DNA from: Dehalococcoidia bacterium
GTDB lineage: Bacteria; Chloroflexota; Dehalococcoidia; UBA2979
NCBI GenBank assembly: GCA_023228825.1
Contig: JALOAL010000020.1
Coordinates: 1 to 39,936, forward strand
Direction of reading: 5' to 3'
Length of the DNA: 39,936 nt
Positions 20,415 through 29,806 of the stretch are shown piece after piece; position 1 is the stretch's first letter; each line of letters begins with the position of its first letter. The notes below the pieces were generated by a model. The model was not told the DNA's origin. It saw only the letters and a program-made list of their open reading frames with translations, and made no database searches. The position numbers were made by a program, and so were the translations under genes.

Positions 20415-21172
20415 TGCAGCGGCACTTCGGTCAGCGTCCGGATGACGCGTACGCTTTCGCGGGGCGGGCTGGCGCCATCGCGGTCCAGGAGCACGCCGTG
20501 GATGCCGAGGCGTTCCGCGCCCTGCACGTCGTGGCTGTAGGAGTCGCCCACCATCATGGTGTCCTCGGGAGGGATGCCGGTGAGGCGCAGTGCGGCGGAA
20601 TAGATCTTCGGGTGCGGCTTGCGGTAGCCGACGTGCGCGGAGTTGACCACACCCTCGAACTTCGCGCCCAGGCCCAGGTCACGCACGATCTCGTGCAGCC
20701 GCCAGATGTGGTTGGAGACGACCACGCACTGCACGCCCAGCCGTCCCAGGGCATTCAGCGCCGGCAACACGTCCGGGAACAACTCGTAGCGCTCGCTGCG
20801 CGCCTCGAATTCGTCGATGCGCCGCCCGATCGAGTCGGCGAGATCGCCCGTCACGCCGGCCCGGGCGAGGCGTCGTCGGTGCACGGCGATGCGCACCTGC
20901 TGGAAGGCCTCGGCGCTGCGGGAGCCCTCGGGGTGTGCGGGGCCGTCCGGCGTCTGGAAGTCCGCCCACGCCTCCTCCGTGGGGAGGACGATGGCCTCCG
21001 GGTCGATGTCGACGCCGTGCTCGCGCGCCGCCTCGACGTAGAGGCCGTAGGCGGAGTTCCACGCGCCATCGCGGAAGCGGGCGAGCGTGTCCTGGAAGTC
21101 GAAGAAGACCGCGCGGATGCGCGTCGGTCCTCCCTCGGCCTGTGGTGCTGGGGTCATCTGAGGCGTGGCCAT
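20405..21172 (-). CDS. HAD-superfamily hydrolase (phosphatase-like)
   Basis: The protein is 255 residues from ATG 21172. Motif I is FFDFQDTLARF with the nucleophile and acid/base Asp, motif II is VVVSNHIW, motif III Lys lies in YRKPHPKIYS, and motif IV is MVGDSYSHDVQGA. A large helical cap lies between motifs I and II. It probably removes phosphate from a small metabolite. The first Asp motif has Gln where DxDGT is usual, which is tolerated in the family. The following GNAT gene overlaps its end. The frame is open to 21271, but the upstream part has no coding character. Confidence 0.88.
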   Translation of the reverse strand: MATPQMTPAPQAEGGPTRIRAVFFDFQDTLARFRDGAWNSAYGLYVEAAREHGVDIDPEAIVLPTEEAWADFQTPDGPAHPEGSRSAEAFQQVRIAVHRRRLARAGVTGDLADSIGRRIDEFEARSERYELFPDVLPALNALGRLGVQCVVVSNHIWRLHEIVRDLGLGAKFEGVVNSAHVGYRKPHPKIYSAALRLTGIPPEDTMMVGDSYSHDVQGAERLGIHGVLLDRDGASPPRESVRVIRTLTEVPLQWP

Positions 21173-21212
21173 GGCCGAACGATAGGAGGCGCAGCCGCGG
21201 GGGGCGAGGGGG

Positions 21213-21596
21213 CTAGCAGGGAAGGATACGGACGCGACGGCCGAGTGTGGAGGCGAGATGATCGAGGTCATCAGGGTCGCTGGTGACGATCGTGTCGTCG
21301 GTCTCCGCTATCAAAGCAACGGTGGCATCGATCACGTCCGACGTTCCTGCGAGTCCTACAAGGGATCCTGCGGCCCGGCCCATCTCCGCAGTGACCGGGA
21401 GCACCAGCACGCTTTGCAGGAAATGGGCGAGCCTGGCCTGCCGGCCGCCAGGAGATCGCCATGCTTGCGCGAGTGCGACGGAGGTCGTGAGGAACGGAGT
21501 GCCCCGGCCGCGGGCACTGGCCAGGGCAACCAGGAGGCGACGATCGTCGCGGTCGACACCAATCAGCGCGCCGGCATCCAGGACGTACTGCGTCAA
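21213..21596 (-). CDS. vapC: PIN-domain toxin (VapC-like)
   Basis: This is a 127-residue PIN ribonuclease. Acidic residues are where expected: YVLDAGALIG, later SDVIDATVALIA, and TSDPDDLDHL near the end. VapC toxins cut tRNA or rRNA when the antitoxin is lost. The start is TTG at 21596, which overlaps the antitoxin stop as TTGA and begins exactly at the PIN homology. The PIN fold is certain; the RNA target is not. Confidence 0.85.
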   Translation of the reverse strand: MTQYVLDAGALIGVDRDDRRLLVALASARGRGTPFLTTSVALAQAWRSPGGRQARLAHFLQSVLVLPVTAEMGRAAGSLVGLAGTSDVIDATVALIAETDDTIVTSDPDDLDHLASTLGRRVRILPC

Positions 21597-21844
21597 CTGG
21601 CCTGACGTCCAGAGACGCGGGCCGAGAGCCAACGCTGCTCGGCTGCTCTCAACTCCTCGGGCGTGATCTGTCCGTGCTCATGCTCCCACTCCTCCAGGAA
21701 GCGATCGAACGCTTCGAAGCGCGCGCGTTGAGCAGCGGCGTCGGCGACCCAGCGAGAAAGGGGCACGCCAGCCGATCTCGCGGCGTCGCGGATTTCGGCT
21801 GCGAGTTCAGCAGGGAGCGAAATGCTCATCTTGTCGGACTTCAT
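21593..21844 (-). CDS. vapB: Antitoxin, ribbon-helix-helix type (VapB-like)
   Basis: The 83-residue protein opens KMSISLPAELAAEIRDAARS, then GVPLSRWVADAAAQRAR, a standard ribbon-helix-helix DNA-binding domain. The C-terminal half (FDRFLEEWEHEHGQITPEEL) would wrap the toxin. Its stop overlaps the toxin start. A perfect palindrome 9 bases upstream of the ATG is the likely autoregulatory operator. Confidence 0.88.
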   Translation of the reverse strand: MKSDKMSISLPAELAAEIRDAARSAGVPLSRWVADAAAQRARFEAFDRFLEEWEHEHGQITPEELRAAEQRWLSARVSGRQAS

Positions 21845-21853
21845 GCTCGTAAT

Positions 21854-21867
21854 CCTACCACGGTAGG
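21854..21867. promoter_or_regulatory. Palindromic operator of the VapBC pair
   Basis: CCTACC-AC-GGTAGG has perfect 6-base arms about two bases apart and lies 9 bases upstream of the antitoxin ATG. Ribbon-helix-helix antitoxins bind such short palindromes and repress their own promoter. Confidence 0.7.
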
Positions 21868-21884
21868 AACGCGGCTTGGTGCGC

Positions 21885-24800
21885 TTACGCCACCACGGGC
21901 TGCTGTGCCGGGGCGCCGCCGATGAGGCGCACCAGCGCCTCGATCGGGCGGAGCCAGTCCTCCCCGAGCGAGCGCTGCAGGAGACGCACCTGCGTCCGGC
22001 CCACGCGCACCTGGCCGGGGAGGGCGGGCATCACGCGGGTGTGGAAGGGGGCCCGGTCCGCCGAGACGATCACCACGTCCCCGTCCTCGATGCGTACGGA
22101 GGCGATGTGTGCGTCGCGTGCGGCGATGCGGATGCGGACGAGCGCGAGGAGGTTGGCCAGGGGTTCCGGGAGCGGGCCGAGGCGATCCTCCGTCTCTTTC
22201 GCCAGTTCCTCCGCGTCCTCCAGCGTGCGCAGGCCGGAGACGCGCTGGTAGAGCGCCAGCCGGCCCTCGATGTCCGGGACGTAGGACTCGGGGATGTGCG
22301 CCGCCACGGGCAGGTCGATGAGCACCTTGCGCAGGAGGTCGCGCTCCTCGTGGGGGAGCACCTCGCGCGGGCGCTGCTCCGCCGTGGACTTCAGTTCCTC
22401 CACGGACTCCGCCAGCATCTCCGTGTAGAGGTCGAACCCCACCGAGGCGATGTGGCCGCTCTGTTCCGCGCCCAGCAGGTTGCCGGCGCCTCGGATCTCC
22501 AGGTCGCGCAGGGCTACCTGGAAGCCGGCGCCCAGTTCGCTCGCTTCGAAGATCGTGGCCAGGCGGGCCTGCGCCGTCTCGTGGAGCACTCGATTCTTGG
22601 GGTGGAAGAGATAGGCGTAGGCCTGGTTCTCGCCGCGTCCTACGCGGCCGCGCAACTGGTACATCTGCGCCAGCCCCAGCATGTCTGAGCGATCCACGAT
22701 CAGGGTGTTCGCGTTCGGGATGTCAATGCCGGACTCGATGATGGTGGTGCAGACCAGCACGTCGTAGTCGCCGTCCGCGAACTTCTCCATGACCTGGCGT
22801 AGCGGGCCCTCCGGCATCTGGCCGTGGCCCACCACCACGCGCGCCTCCGGCACCAGCGCCCGCACCTGGTCCGCGAACCGGTCGATGCTCTGCACGCGGT
22901 TGTGGACCAGGAATACCTGCCCGCCGCGCTCGATCTCGTGGAGGATCGCCTCGCGCACCACCGGTTCGTCCCACTCCATGACGTAGGTCTGCACCGGCTG
23001 GCGCCCCTCCGGCGCCGTCTCGATCAGCGACATGTCGCGGATGCCGGTCAGCGCCATGTGCAGCGTGCGCGGGATGGGGGTGGCGGAGAGCGTGAGCACG
23101 TCCACCTCCAGCCGCATGCGCTTCAGCCGCTCCTTGTGCGTCACCCCGAACCGCTGCTCCTCGTCGATGATCACCAGGCCGAGGTTCTTGAACTCCGTGT
23201 TCGCCTCGATCAGCCGGTGCGTGCCGATGAGGATGTCGATGTCGCCCGAGCGCGCCCGCTGCACGATCTCGCGCGACTCCTGATCTGTGCGGAAGCGCGA
23301 CAGGACGTCCACGGTCACCGGGAAGCCCGCCAGGCGTTCGCGGAAGGTGCGCAGGTGCTGCTGGGCAAGGACGGTGGTGGGGACCAGCACGGCCACCTGG
23401 TAGCCCTCCTGCACGGCTTTGAACGCCGCGCGGACGGCCACCTCGGTCTTGCCGAAGCCCACGTCGCCACAGATGACGCGGTCCATGGGCCGCTCGGACT
23501 GCATGTCCTCCTTGACGGCCGCGATCGCCTGGACCTGGTCCGGGGTCTCCTCGTACGGAAAGGAGGCCTCCAGTTCCGCCTGCCAGGGGGTGTCCGGGCC
23601 GTACCGGTGGCCGGGCAGCAACTGCCGCGCCGCGTACAGCCGCAGCAGGTCCTGCGCCACGATCTGCACGGCCTCCCGCACCTTGGAGCGCGCGCGCGTC
23701 CACTCCTGGGTGCCCAGGCGCGTGAGGCGTGGGATGTGTCCGCCGGGCCCGTTGTAACGGGTGACGCGGTCCACCTGCTCCACCGGCACGTACAGCCGGT
23801 CGTCCGCGGCGTAGCGCAGTTCCAGGTAGTCGCGTCCCTCGCCGTCCACCTCGCGCCGGACGATGCCGCCGAAGCGCGCGATACCGTGGTCCGAGTGCAC
23901 CACGAAGTCCCCGGGCGACACTTCCGAGAGGAACCGGGAGCGGTGGCTGGCGCTACGCGGGCGGAGGGTGCGGCGGCGCTTCACGAAGCCGAACAGTTCG
24001 CGGTCAGTCTGCAGCGAGACGATCCCGTTAGGCGTCTGGACCGTCCAGCCCTCCGGCAGCCCGCCCTGCAGCAGTGCGATGCCCCCGCGCTCCGTGAGTG
24101 CGGGCGCCGCCTCGCTGACCGAGGCCTCCACGCCAGCCTCGTCCAGGGCCTCGCGGTAGCGCTGGGCCTGCTGGCTGACCACCACCACGCGGTCGCCGCG
24201 CTGCAACTGGCGGTGCATGTCCCGCGCCGCGTCGCCCAGCCGGCCGGCGTAGGCGTCCGCCTGGCGGAACGGCAGGCGCAGGGCCCCCACCTCCGTGCCG
24301 GTCACCCAGCGCCCGAGTTCCACCCGCTGCGAGTGGCCGTCCATCGCGGCGCGCACGGTGTCCCGCGGGTCGTGGGGGAGTGGGGCCCGAGGGTCCACCT
24401 CGCCCTTCTGGGCGAGTTCGGCGCGTCGCTCCGTGGCGAGTTCGTCCAGGTCGGCCAGCGCGGCGTCCACGGCCTCGCGCTCGTCCACCACGATCAGCGC
24501 GTCGCGCTTCAGGTGGTCCAGGATCGTGCCGTCCACGGCCAGCGGGCCGTAGAAGTCGGGCGAGGCGAGTTCGCCGGCGCGCAACTGGCGGATCTCCTCG
24601 CGCGCGGTGGCGTCGTGGACGTCGTCCAGGCGGTCAGCCAGTCCGGTCAACTCCGTGCGGGTGGGGAACCACTCGGTCGCCGGGCCAATGCGCGCCTCGT
24701 CCACCTGGCCGGTGGTGCGCTGCGTCTCCGGATCGAACTGGCGGATCGACTCCACCTCCGGCCCGAAAAACTCGATGCGCAGGGCGTGGTCCGCGCCCGG

Positions 24801-25367
24801 CGGGAAGACGTCCACCAGCCCGCCTCGACGCGCGGCCTGCCCCGGCGCCTCCACGAGCGAGGTGACCTCGTACCCCGCATCCACGAGGGCGCGCGCGAAC
24901 CCTTCGAGGTCCCGGCGGTCACCCCTGGATACGATGCCCGGCCCGCGTCCGAGGTCGCTCGGACGCAGGGTGTGCTCCGCCACGGCGCCCGCGGACGCCA
25001 CGATCAGCGGCGGCTCGCTGGCCGAGGCGCGCGCGATCCTTGCGAGGGCGGTCATGCGCCGCCACGCCACGCCGGAGTCGTGGCCCGAGCGGGAGTAGGG
25101 CAGCGCGTGGCGCGCCGGGAAGTGCATGGCGGCGTCGCCGACCCACGCGGCCAGTTGCTCCACGTAGGCCTGGGCGTCGCTCTCCTTCGGCACGATGAAC
25201 AGCACCGGCCGGCGGGCGCGGCGCCACAGCAGGGCCGCCGTCACGGCCTTCGCCGCGTCCGGCAGCCCCAGGCGTACCGGGTGTCCGTCGTCCAGCCGCG
25301 CGTGCGTCTCCACGAGCGCATCCAGGGCGCTCAAGGAGGGGAGGACGGAGTCGAGCCGGATCGCCAT
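21885..25367 (-). CDS. mfd: Transcription-repair coupling factor Mfd
   Basis: This is an SF2 translocase of 1160 residues that removes RNA polymerase stalled at DNA damage and recruits UvrA. Seen in order: a UvrB-like N-terminal region, a CarD-like RNA polymerase interaction domain (SPGDFVVHSDHGIARFGGI), Walker A GDVGFGKTEVAVRAAF near residue 635, the DEEQ box IIDEEQRFG near 730, motif III LSATPIPRTLHMAL, the relay region around IESGIDIPNANTLI, QLRGRVGR, and the C-terminal TRCF domain. ATG 25367 is chosen as the start of homology; the frame is open 20 codons further. The strand and length are normal for the family. Confidence 0.97.
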   Translation of the reverse strand: MAIRLDSVLPSLSALDALVETHARLDDGHPVRLGLPDAAKAVTAALLWRRARRPVLFIVPKESDAQAYVEQLAAWVGDAAMHFPARHALPYSRSGHDSGVAWRRMTALARIARASASEPPLIVASAGAVAEHTLRPSDLGRGPGIVSRGDRRDLEGFARALVDAGYEVTSLVEAPGQAARRGGLVDVFPPGADHALRIEFFGPEVESIRQFDPETQRTTGQVDEARIGPATEWFPTRTELTGLADRLDDVHDATAREEIRQLRAGELASPDFYGPLAVDGTILDHLKRDALIVVDEREAVDAALADLDELATERRAELAQKGEVDPRAPLPHDPRDTVRAAMDGHSQRVELGRWVTGTEVGALRLPFRQADAYAGRLGDAARDMHRQLQRGDRVVVVSQQAQRYREALDEAGVEASVSEAAPALTERGGIALLQGGLPEGWTVQTPNGIVSLQTDRELFGFVKRRRTLRPRSASHRSRFLSEVSPGDFVVHSDHGIARFGGIVRREVDGEGRDYLELRYAADDRLYVPVEQVDRVTRYNGPGGHIPRLTRLGTQEWTRARSKVREAVQIVAQDLLRLYAARQLLPGHRYGPDTPWQAELEASFPYEETPDQVQAIAAVKEDMQSERPMDRVICGDVGFGKTEVAVRAAFKAVQEGYQVAVLVPTTVLAQQHLRTFRERLAGFPVTVDVLSRFRTDQESREIVQRARSGDIDILIGTHRLIEANTEFKNLGLVIIDEEQRFGVTHKERLKRMRLEVDVLTLSATPIPRTLHMALTGIRDMSLIETAPEGRQPVQTYVMEWDEPVVREAILHEIERGGQVFLVHNRVQSIDRFADQVRALVPEARVVVGHGQMPEGPLRQVMEKFADGDYDVLVCTTIIESGIDIPNANTLIVDRSDMLGLAQMYQLRGRVGRGENQAYAYLFHPKNRVLHETAQARLATIFEASELGAGFQVALRDLEIRGAGNLLGAEQSGHIASVGFDLYTEMLAESVEELKSTAEQRPREVLPHEERDLLRKVLIDLPVAAHIPESYVPDIEGRLALYQRVSGLRTLEDAEELAKETEDRLGPLPEPLANLLALVRIRIAARDAHIASVRIEDGDVVIVSADRAPFHTRVMPALPGQVRVGRTQVRLLQRSLGEDWLRPIEALVRLIGGAPAQQPVVA

Positions 25368-25552
25368 GGGCTCCTCAGGACTGGCCGCTGATTGGACGAA
25401 TCCGCATGCGGGAGTGGGGCCGCCCACGTTGGGGTGGCCCTGAAAAGGGGGTGACGGATGACCCTTCTATCGTACCTGAACGCAACCTCGCGTGAAGCGG
25501 CGGGGCGCCCCCGGGCCTACGATCCTCCGAAGGTCGGCGGAAGGGCACCTTC

Positions 25553-26650
25553 ATGCGAACGACCTCGATGGTTGCGGGAGCAGCCGTCTTTCTGATCGCG
25601 CTGGCGGCACTCGTGTCTCCCACCGCCCACGCCCAGCAACCGACACTCACCGGCGACGTGCCAACGAACGGCGGCGTCGCGCTCGTTACCTATAGCGGCG
25701 GCAGTGTGCAGGGGGTGGCGACGGCGGCCGCTACCGAGGGCTGTTCGCTGGTTTCCGTGTGGTCCACAAGCGGTGGCGAGATGATCGGGCACATCGTGGG
25801 AGCGCCGGACTTCGTGAACACCGAGTTCGCGGGGCTCTACCCCTCTGACATCCCACCCGCCACGCCCCTGTTGATCGTGTGCGCCTCGGGATCCGGGCCG
25901 GGCCCGTCGCCGACGCCCTCGGCCACGCCGGGTGCGGGGGCCGCGCGGTTGCTGGTGCTGGACGAGGATGCGATCGACAACGGCCTCTTCTACCGCCTCA
26001 ACCCCACGCTGGGCTCCCAGAACATCTTCCCGGACAACCCCACGCAGTTCAGCGCCGCCGAGGTGAACGACAACCGCGCGGCCGAGGGCCTGCGTGACCC
26101 GCTGTCGTTCTTCTCCTCGCGGGTGGGCCAGGAGGTCTCCCTGCTCAGCGGCCAGACCGGCGACGAGGGCTGGTTCGCGATCTCCTGCGTGCCGGCTCGG
26201 TGGCTGCCTGGTGGCAGCGGTGACGAGTGCCTCTCCGGCGCCGAGCGCACCCAGGCGATGGACGCCTTCCGCGCCGGCAGCATCTCCCAGGACAACCTGG
26301 ACGAGGTGCCGGACGTCCGTCCGCTGCGCGCTCGCGGCCTCACGGAACTGGAGGGCCAGACGGTCTGCGCCGTGGTCTACGACAGCGACGTGAGCGTGAA
26401 TTACGAGGACAGCAGCCCGTTCACGGAAGGGAACCTGCAGGGCGAGAACTACGGGATCGTCGCGTTCACGGTGCTGGACGTGGTGCGCCTGGCCCAGTTC
26501 TCCAGCAGCAGCCTCCCGGAAGTGCAGGTGCGGATCGCGGACGCCGGGCAGGCGTGCGCCAACCTGGCCGTCTTCGACGCGCCCATCCCGCCGTCCTCGT
26601 CCGAACCGGAGGACATCGACCCGGCCTCGCCGTCCAGCGGCTACCGCTAG
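25553..26650 (+). CDS. Secreted protein of unknown function
   Basis: This 365-residue protein has a clear signal peptide: basic MRTTS, hydrophobic core VAGAAVFLIALAALVSP and cleavage near AHA-QQ. A Pro/Ser/Thr linker around residue 115 (GPSPTPSATPG) separates two parts. The C-terminal part has several acidic/aromatic motifs and four Cys that could pair. I see no enzyme motif. GAAGGG precedes the ATG. It is divergent from mfd across 185 bases. Confidence 0.8.
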   Translation: MRTTSMVAGAAVFLIALAALVSPTAHAQQPTLTGDVPTNGGVALVTYSGGSVQGVATAAATEGCSLVSVWSTSGGEMIGHIVGAPDFVNTEFAGLYPSDIPPATPLLIVCASGSGPGPSPTPSATPGAGAARLLVLDEDAIDNGLFYRLNPTLGSQNIFPDNPTQFSAAEVNDNRAAEGLRDPLSFFSSRVGQEVSLLSGQTGDEGWFAISCVPARWLPGGSGDECLSGAERTQAMDAFRAGSISQDNLDEVPDVRPLRARGLTELEGQTVCAVVYDSDVSVNYEDSSPFTEGNLQGENYGIVAFTVLDVVRLAQFSSSSLPEVQVRIADAGQACANLAVFDAPIPPSSSEPEDIDPASPSSGYR

Positions 26651-26657
26651 CCGCTGA

Positions 26658-26702
26658 ACGAGGGCTACAGAGGGCTACAGAGGGCGGAGGGGGCTACGAG
26701 GG
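26658..26702. repeat. Short tandem repeat after the secreted-protein gene
   Basis: An 11-base unit GAGGGCTACAG recurs about four times with variation, between the convergent secreted-protein and pth genes. It encodes nothing. Confidence 0.7.
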
Positions 26703-26710
26703 CTGGCGCC

Positions 26711-27409
26711 CTACTTGCCCGGCCCCCGCGTCGGGTCGGCCTCGTGGAGGCGCTGCATCGCGATCTCGTAGCCCTCGCGGACGGCCTGCTCGACGGCCGC
26801 GAGGGTGCGCTCCACGGCGTCGTCCAGCAGGCGCTTGTGCTCGGGCGAGGGGCGGCCCAGCACCCACGCGGCCACCCGCTCCGGGGCGCGCACCGGCGCG
26901 CCGTGGTCGTACGGCCGGTCGATGCCGATGCGGATGCGTGCGAACTCCTGGCTCCCGAGCGCGCCGATGATGGACTTGATGCCGTTGTTGCCGCCGCTGG
27001 AGCCCTTCGGGCGCATGCGCGTAGCGCCCACCGGCAGGTCCAACTCGTCGTACAGGACCAGGATCTGCCGCGGGTGCGCCTTCAGGCGCTTCGCCTCCTG
27101 CGCGATCGGCGGGCCGCTTTCGTTCATGTATGACCGAGGCCGCGCGATGAACAGCGGCCGCCCGTCCACCTCGATGCGGGCCACGCTGACGCGGCCCTCG
27201 CGCTTCAGTTCCACGTGGTGGCGGCGCGCGAGTTCCGCGATGCACCACGCACCCACGTTGTGCCGCGTCTGCGCGTAACGGTCGTCCGGGTTGCCGAGCC
27301 CGAACACCACGAGCGGTCGGTCGAGGTCGGCATCCTCGAGGGGCAGCGGCTCCTCCTCGCGGCGAGGGGCAGCCTTGCGGAACTGGGCGAAGCGTTTCAG
27401 GACGGACAT
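26711..27409 (-). CDS. pth: Peptidyl-tRNA hydrolase
   Basis: This is an essential esterase that releases peptides from peptidyl-tRNA. The family signature is complete: FGLGNPDDRYAQTRHNVGAW with the substrate-binding Asn and catalytic His, ARPRSYMNESG, YDELDLPVG with the catalytic Asp, and GGNNGIKSII. About 30 extra N-terminal residues rich in R and E precede the core. The start is uncertain: ATG 27409 (MSVLKRF) or ATG 27418, neither with a good ribosome site. The frame is open beyond the divergent gene at 27581, which cannot be real. Confidence 0.92.
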   Translation of the reverse strand: MSVLKRFAQFRKAAPRREEEPLPLEDADLDRPLVVFGLGNPDDRYAQTRHNVGAWCIAELARRHHVELKREGRVSVARIEVDGRPLFIARPRSYMNESGPPIAQEAKRLKAHPRQILVLYDELDLPVGATRMRPKGSSGGNNGIKSIIGALGSQEFARIRIGIDRPYDHGAPVRAPERVAAWVLGRPSPEHKRLLDDAVERTLAAVEQAVREGYEIAMQRLHEADPTRGPGK

Positions 27410-27580
27410 GCATGCCATCGTGGGCAGCCGAGCGCGGCAGCGCAAGCGGAGCCGGCTTCTGCCTCCGCCTTGCGACACCAAGGGCGCCAACAATACGATG
27501 CCCGCGCTCGGGGGAAACAGCGGAGACACACTCCTGTCGCACTGGTCCGGGCCTGTGCATCTACCGATCGGAGATGACTG

Positions 27581-28312
27581 ATGGCGGACGTGATCGCCTC
27601 TGCGCGCGCAGAGGGTCGCACCCTCCTCACCGAGGTCGAATCCAAGCAACTACTGGCGGACGCGGGCATCCCCGTGGCCATGGCCCAACTGGCCACCACC
27701 GCAGGCGAAGCCGTCCGGATCGCGGACGACCTGGGCTATCCCGTGGTGATGAAGGTCGTCTCGCCGGACATCGCCCACAAGTCGGACGTGGGCGGCGTGG
27801 TGGTGAACCTCGCGGACGCCGAGGCGCTGCAGGCGGCCCACGGCGAGATGATGGCCCGCGTGCAGGAGGCCGCCCCCAACGCCTCGATCCTCGGTGTGGC
27901 GGTCCAGTCCATGGCCCCGCAGGGCGCCGAGGTGATCGTGGGCGCCACCACGGATCCGCAGTTCGGGCCGGTGATGATGTTCGGCCTGGGCGGCGTCTTC
28001 GTGGAGGTCCTGAAGGACGTGGCCTTCCGCATCGTGCCGCTGGAGCCGCGCGACGCGCGCCAGATGGTGCGCGAGATCAAGGGCCTGCCCATCCTGCAGG
28101 GCGTGCGCGGCCAGGCGCCCGCCGACCTCGAGGCGCTGGAGGCGCTCATCCTGCAGGTCTCAGCGTTCATGGCCGCCCACCCGGAGGTGGCGGAGTTGGA
28201 CCTGAACCCCGTGTTTGCCTACGAGGAAGGCGTCCTCGCCGTGGACGCGCGCGTGGTGCTGGCGGAGCCCGTGGGCGCTGACGACGTGAGCGGTGTGGAG
28301 GTCTCCGCGTGA
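27581..28312 (+). CDS. ADP-forming acyl-CoA synthetase, beta (ATP-grasp) subunit
   Basis: The 243-residue ATP-grasp protein matches the beta subunit of ADP-forming acetyl/acyl-CoA synthetases, which store the energy of an acyl-CoA thioester as ATP. Motifs include SKQLLADAGIPVA at the start, GYPVVMKVVSPDIAHKSDVG with the nucleotide-binding Lys, FGLGGVFVEVLKDVAFR and the metal-binding LDLNPVFAY. GGAG precedes the ATG. The stop overlaps the alpha-subunit start as GTGA, so the two are made together. Confidence 0.9.
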   Translation: MADVIASARAEGRTLLTEVESKQLLADAGIPVAMAQLATTAGEAVRIADDLGYPVVMKVVSPDIAHKSDVGGVVVNLADAEALQAAHGEMMARVQEAAPNASILGVAVQSMAPQGAEVIVGATTDPQFGPVMMFGLGGVFVEVLKDVAFRIVPLEPRDARQMVREIKGLPILQGVRGQAPADLEALEALILQVSAFMAAHPEVAELDLNPVFAYEEGVLAVDARVVLAEPVGADDVSGVEVSA

Positions 28313-29745
28313 ACGTGGACCGCGCGCGGCTGGACCGCGCCCTCAACCCTCGCAGCGTGGTGGTCGTCGGGGACAAGGGGCCACACTACATGTGGCTCTC
28401 CAACCTCTCCGAGTTCGAGGGGCCGGTCTACTCCGTGCAACTGGACGAGAAGGAGATCCCCGGGATCCTCGAAAAGGGCATTGAGAACTTCAGTTCGCTG
28501 ACGGAGATCCCCGGCGAGGTGGACCTGGTGATCTGCGCTGTCCCCCGCCAGGTGACGCCGTACATCGTGGCGGACGCGGTGAAGAAGGAGGTGGGCGGCG
28601 TGGCCATGTTCACCTCCGGCTTCGTCGAGACCGGCGACGAGGTAGGCGCCAGGTTGCAGGAGCAGATCGTGGCCGCCGCGCGCGAGGCGGGCCTGCCGCT
28701 GGTGGGGCCCAACTGCATGGGCGTCTACAACCGCCGGCTGGGCGTGAAGTTCGGGCAGGGCCAGGAGAAGGGGCAGCCGGATGAGGACGGCCACCTCTCG
28801 ATCATCTCCCAGAGCGGCACCCACGGCATCTCGATCACGGCAGGCATGCAGGCGCTGGGCATCCGTGTCACGCGCACCATCTCCATCGGCAACGCCGCCG
28901 TCCTCAACGAGACCGACTACCTGGAGTACCTGCGCGACGATCCGGACACCCCGGTGATCGTGATGTACCTGGAGGGCGTCCGAGACGGCCGTCAGTTCGC
29001 CTCCCTGCTGCGCAAGGTGACGCGCGAGAAGCCGGTGGTGATCTGGCGCGGCGGCCGCACCAGTGCGGGCGCACGCGCGGCAGCCTCGCACACCGCCTCG
29101 CTCGCCTCGGACGACGCGATCTGGTCCGCGCTCATGCGCCAGGCTGGAGCGATCTCCACGGACTCCGCAGAGGAGACGCTGGACGTGGCGCAGGCGCTCG
29201 TGCGCATGCCACGCTCGGACCGCCGCGGGCTGGCTCTCATCGCCATGACGGGCGGGCAGTCCGTGGCCATCACGGACCAGTTCGCCCGCGCGGGCTTCGA
29301 GGTGCCCGAGTTGAGCCAGCAGTCCTACGACCGCCTGGCGGAGTTCTTCGTGACCATCGGCGGCTCCTACCGCAACCCGTTCGACGCCTCCTCCACCATC
29401 GGCCGCGAGGACGACAACCTGGCGAAGATCCTGGACATCCTGGCGGACGACGCGAACATCGAAGGCGTGGCGCTGGAGATGCAGGCGCGCGACTTCGAGA
29501 AAGGCACCGAGCGCCTGGACGGCCAGATCGGACTGCTCCGCTCCTACCAGGAGCGCACCCAGCAGCCCGTGGTGGCGATCATGCCGGAGGGCGGCTTCGG
29601 CGCGGCCACGCCGGGCATCCTGGCGGACGCGCGGGTGCACGTCGGTCGCGCCGGGTTCGCGACGTACGCCTCGTTCGCCCGCGCCGCGATCGCGTTCGGC
29701 CGCGTGCGCGACTACTGGGCGTGGCGTGGCGAGGTGGGCTGCTAG
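28309..29745 (+). CDS. ADP-forming acyl-CoA synthetase, alpha subunit
   Basis: This 478-residue protein has a GTG start. It has an N-terminal CoA-binding Rossmann domain (NPRSVVVVGDKG), GPNCMGVYN, the succinyl-CoA-ligase-like domains (SIISQSGTHGISI and SIGNAAVLNETDYLEYL), and the swinging phosphohistidine region GGRTSAGARAAASHTASLA. The catalytic His is preserved, although Ala replaces the usual Gly in SHTGS. It pairs with the beta subunit upstream. The acyl group is not readable; separate subunits in beta-alpha order fit archaeal and Chloroflexota versions. Confidence 0.9.
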   Translation: MNVDRARLDRALNPRSVVVVGDKGPHYMWLSNLSEFEGPVYSVQLDEKEIPGILEKGIENFSSLTEIPGEVDLVICAVPRQVTPYIVADAVKKEVGGVAMFTSGFVETGDEVGARLQEQIVAAAREAGLPLVGPNCMGVYNRRLGVKFGQGQEKGQPDEDGHLSIISQSGTHGISITAGMQALGIRVTRTISIGNAAVLNETDYLEYLRDDPDTPVIVMYLEGVRDGRQFASLLRKVTREKPVVIWRGGRTSAGARAAASHTASLASDDAIWSALMRQAGAISTDSAEETLDVAQALVRMPRSDRRGLALIAMTGGQSVAITDQFARAGFEVPELSQQSYDRLAEFFVTIGGSYRNPFDASSTIGREDDNLAKILDILADDANIEGVALEMQARDFEKGTERLDGQIGLLRSYQERTQQPVVAIMPEGGFGAATPGILADARVHVGRAGFATYASFARAAIAFGRVRDYWAWRGEVGC

Positions 29746-29776
29746 GCACGGAGACCCCGAGGCACGGAGACCCCGA
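29744..29776. repeat. 16 bp tandem repeat, two copies
   Basis: GGCACGGAGACCCCGA occurs twice head to tail just after the alpha-subunit stop. It is a simple duplication in the 89-base gap before the desulfurase gene. Confidence 0.85.
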
Positions 29777-29806
29777 GGCATCCCGTGCGCGCCGTGCCTC
29801 ACCCCG

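Noticed and set aside
22824..25391. An 855-codon plus-strand frame opposite mfd
   Set aside because: It is antisense to Mfd, which is complete and motif-verified; the shadow has no ribosome site or domain.
27419..27649. A longer N-terminus for peptidyl-tRNA hydrolase
   Set aside because: It would overlap the divergent acyl-CoA synthetase gene and adds no family homology.
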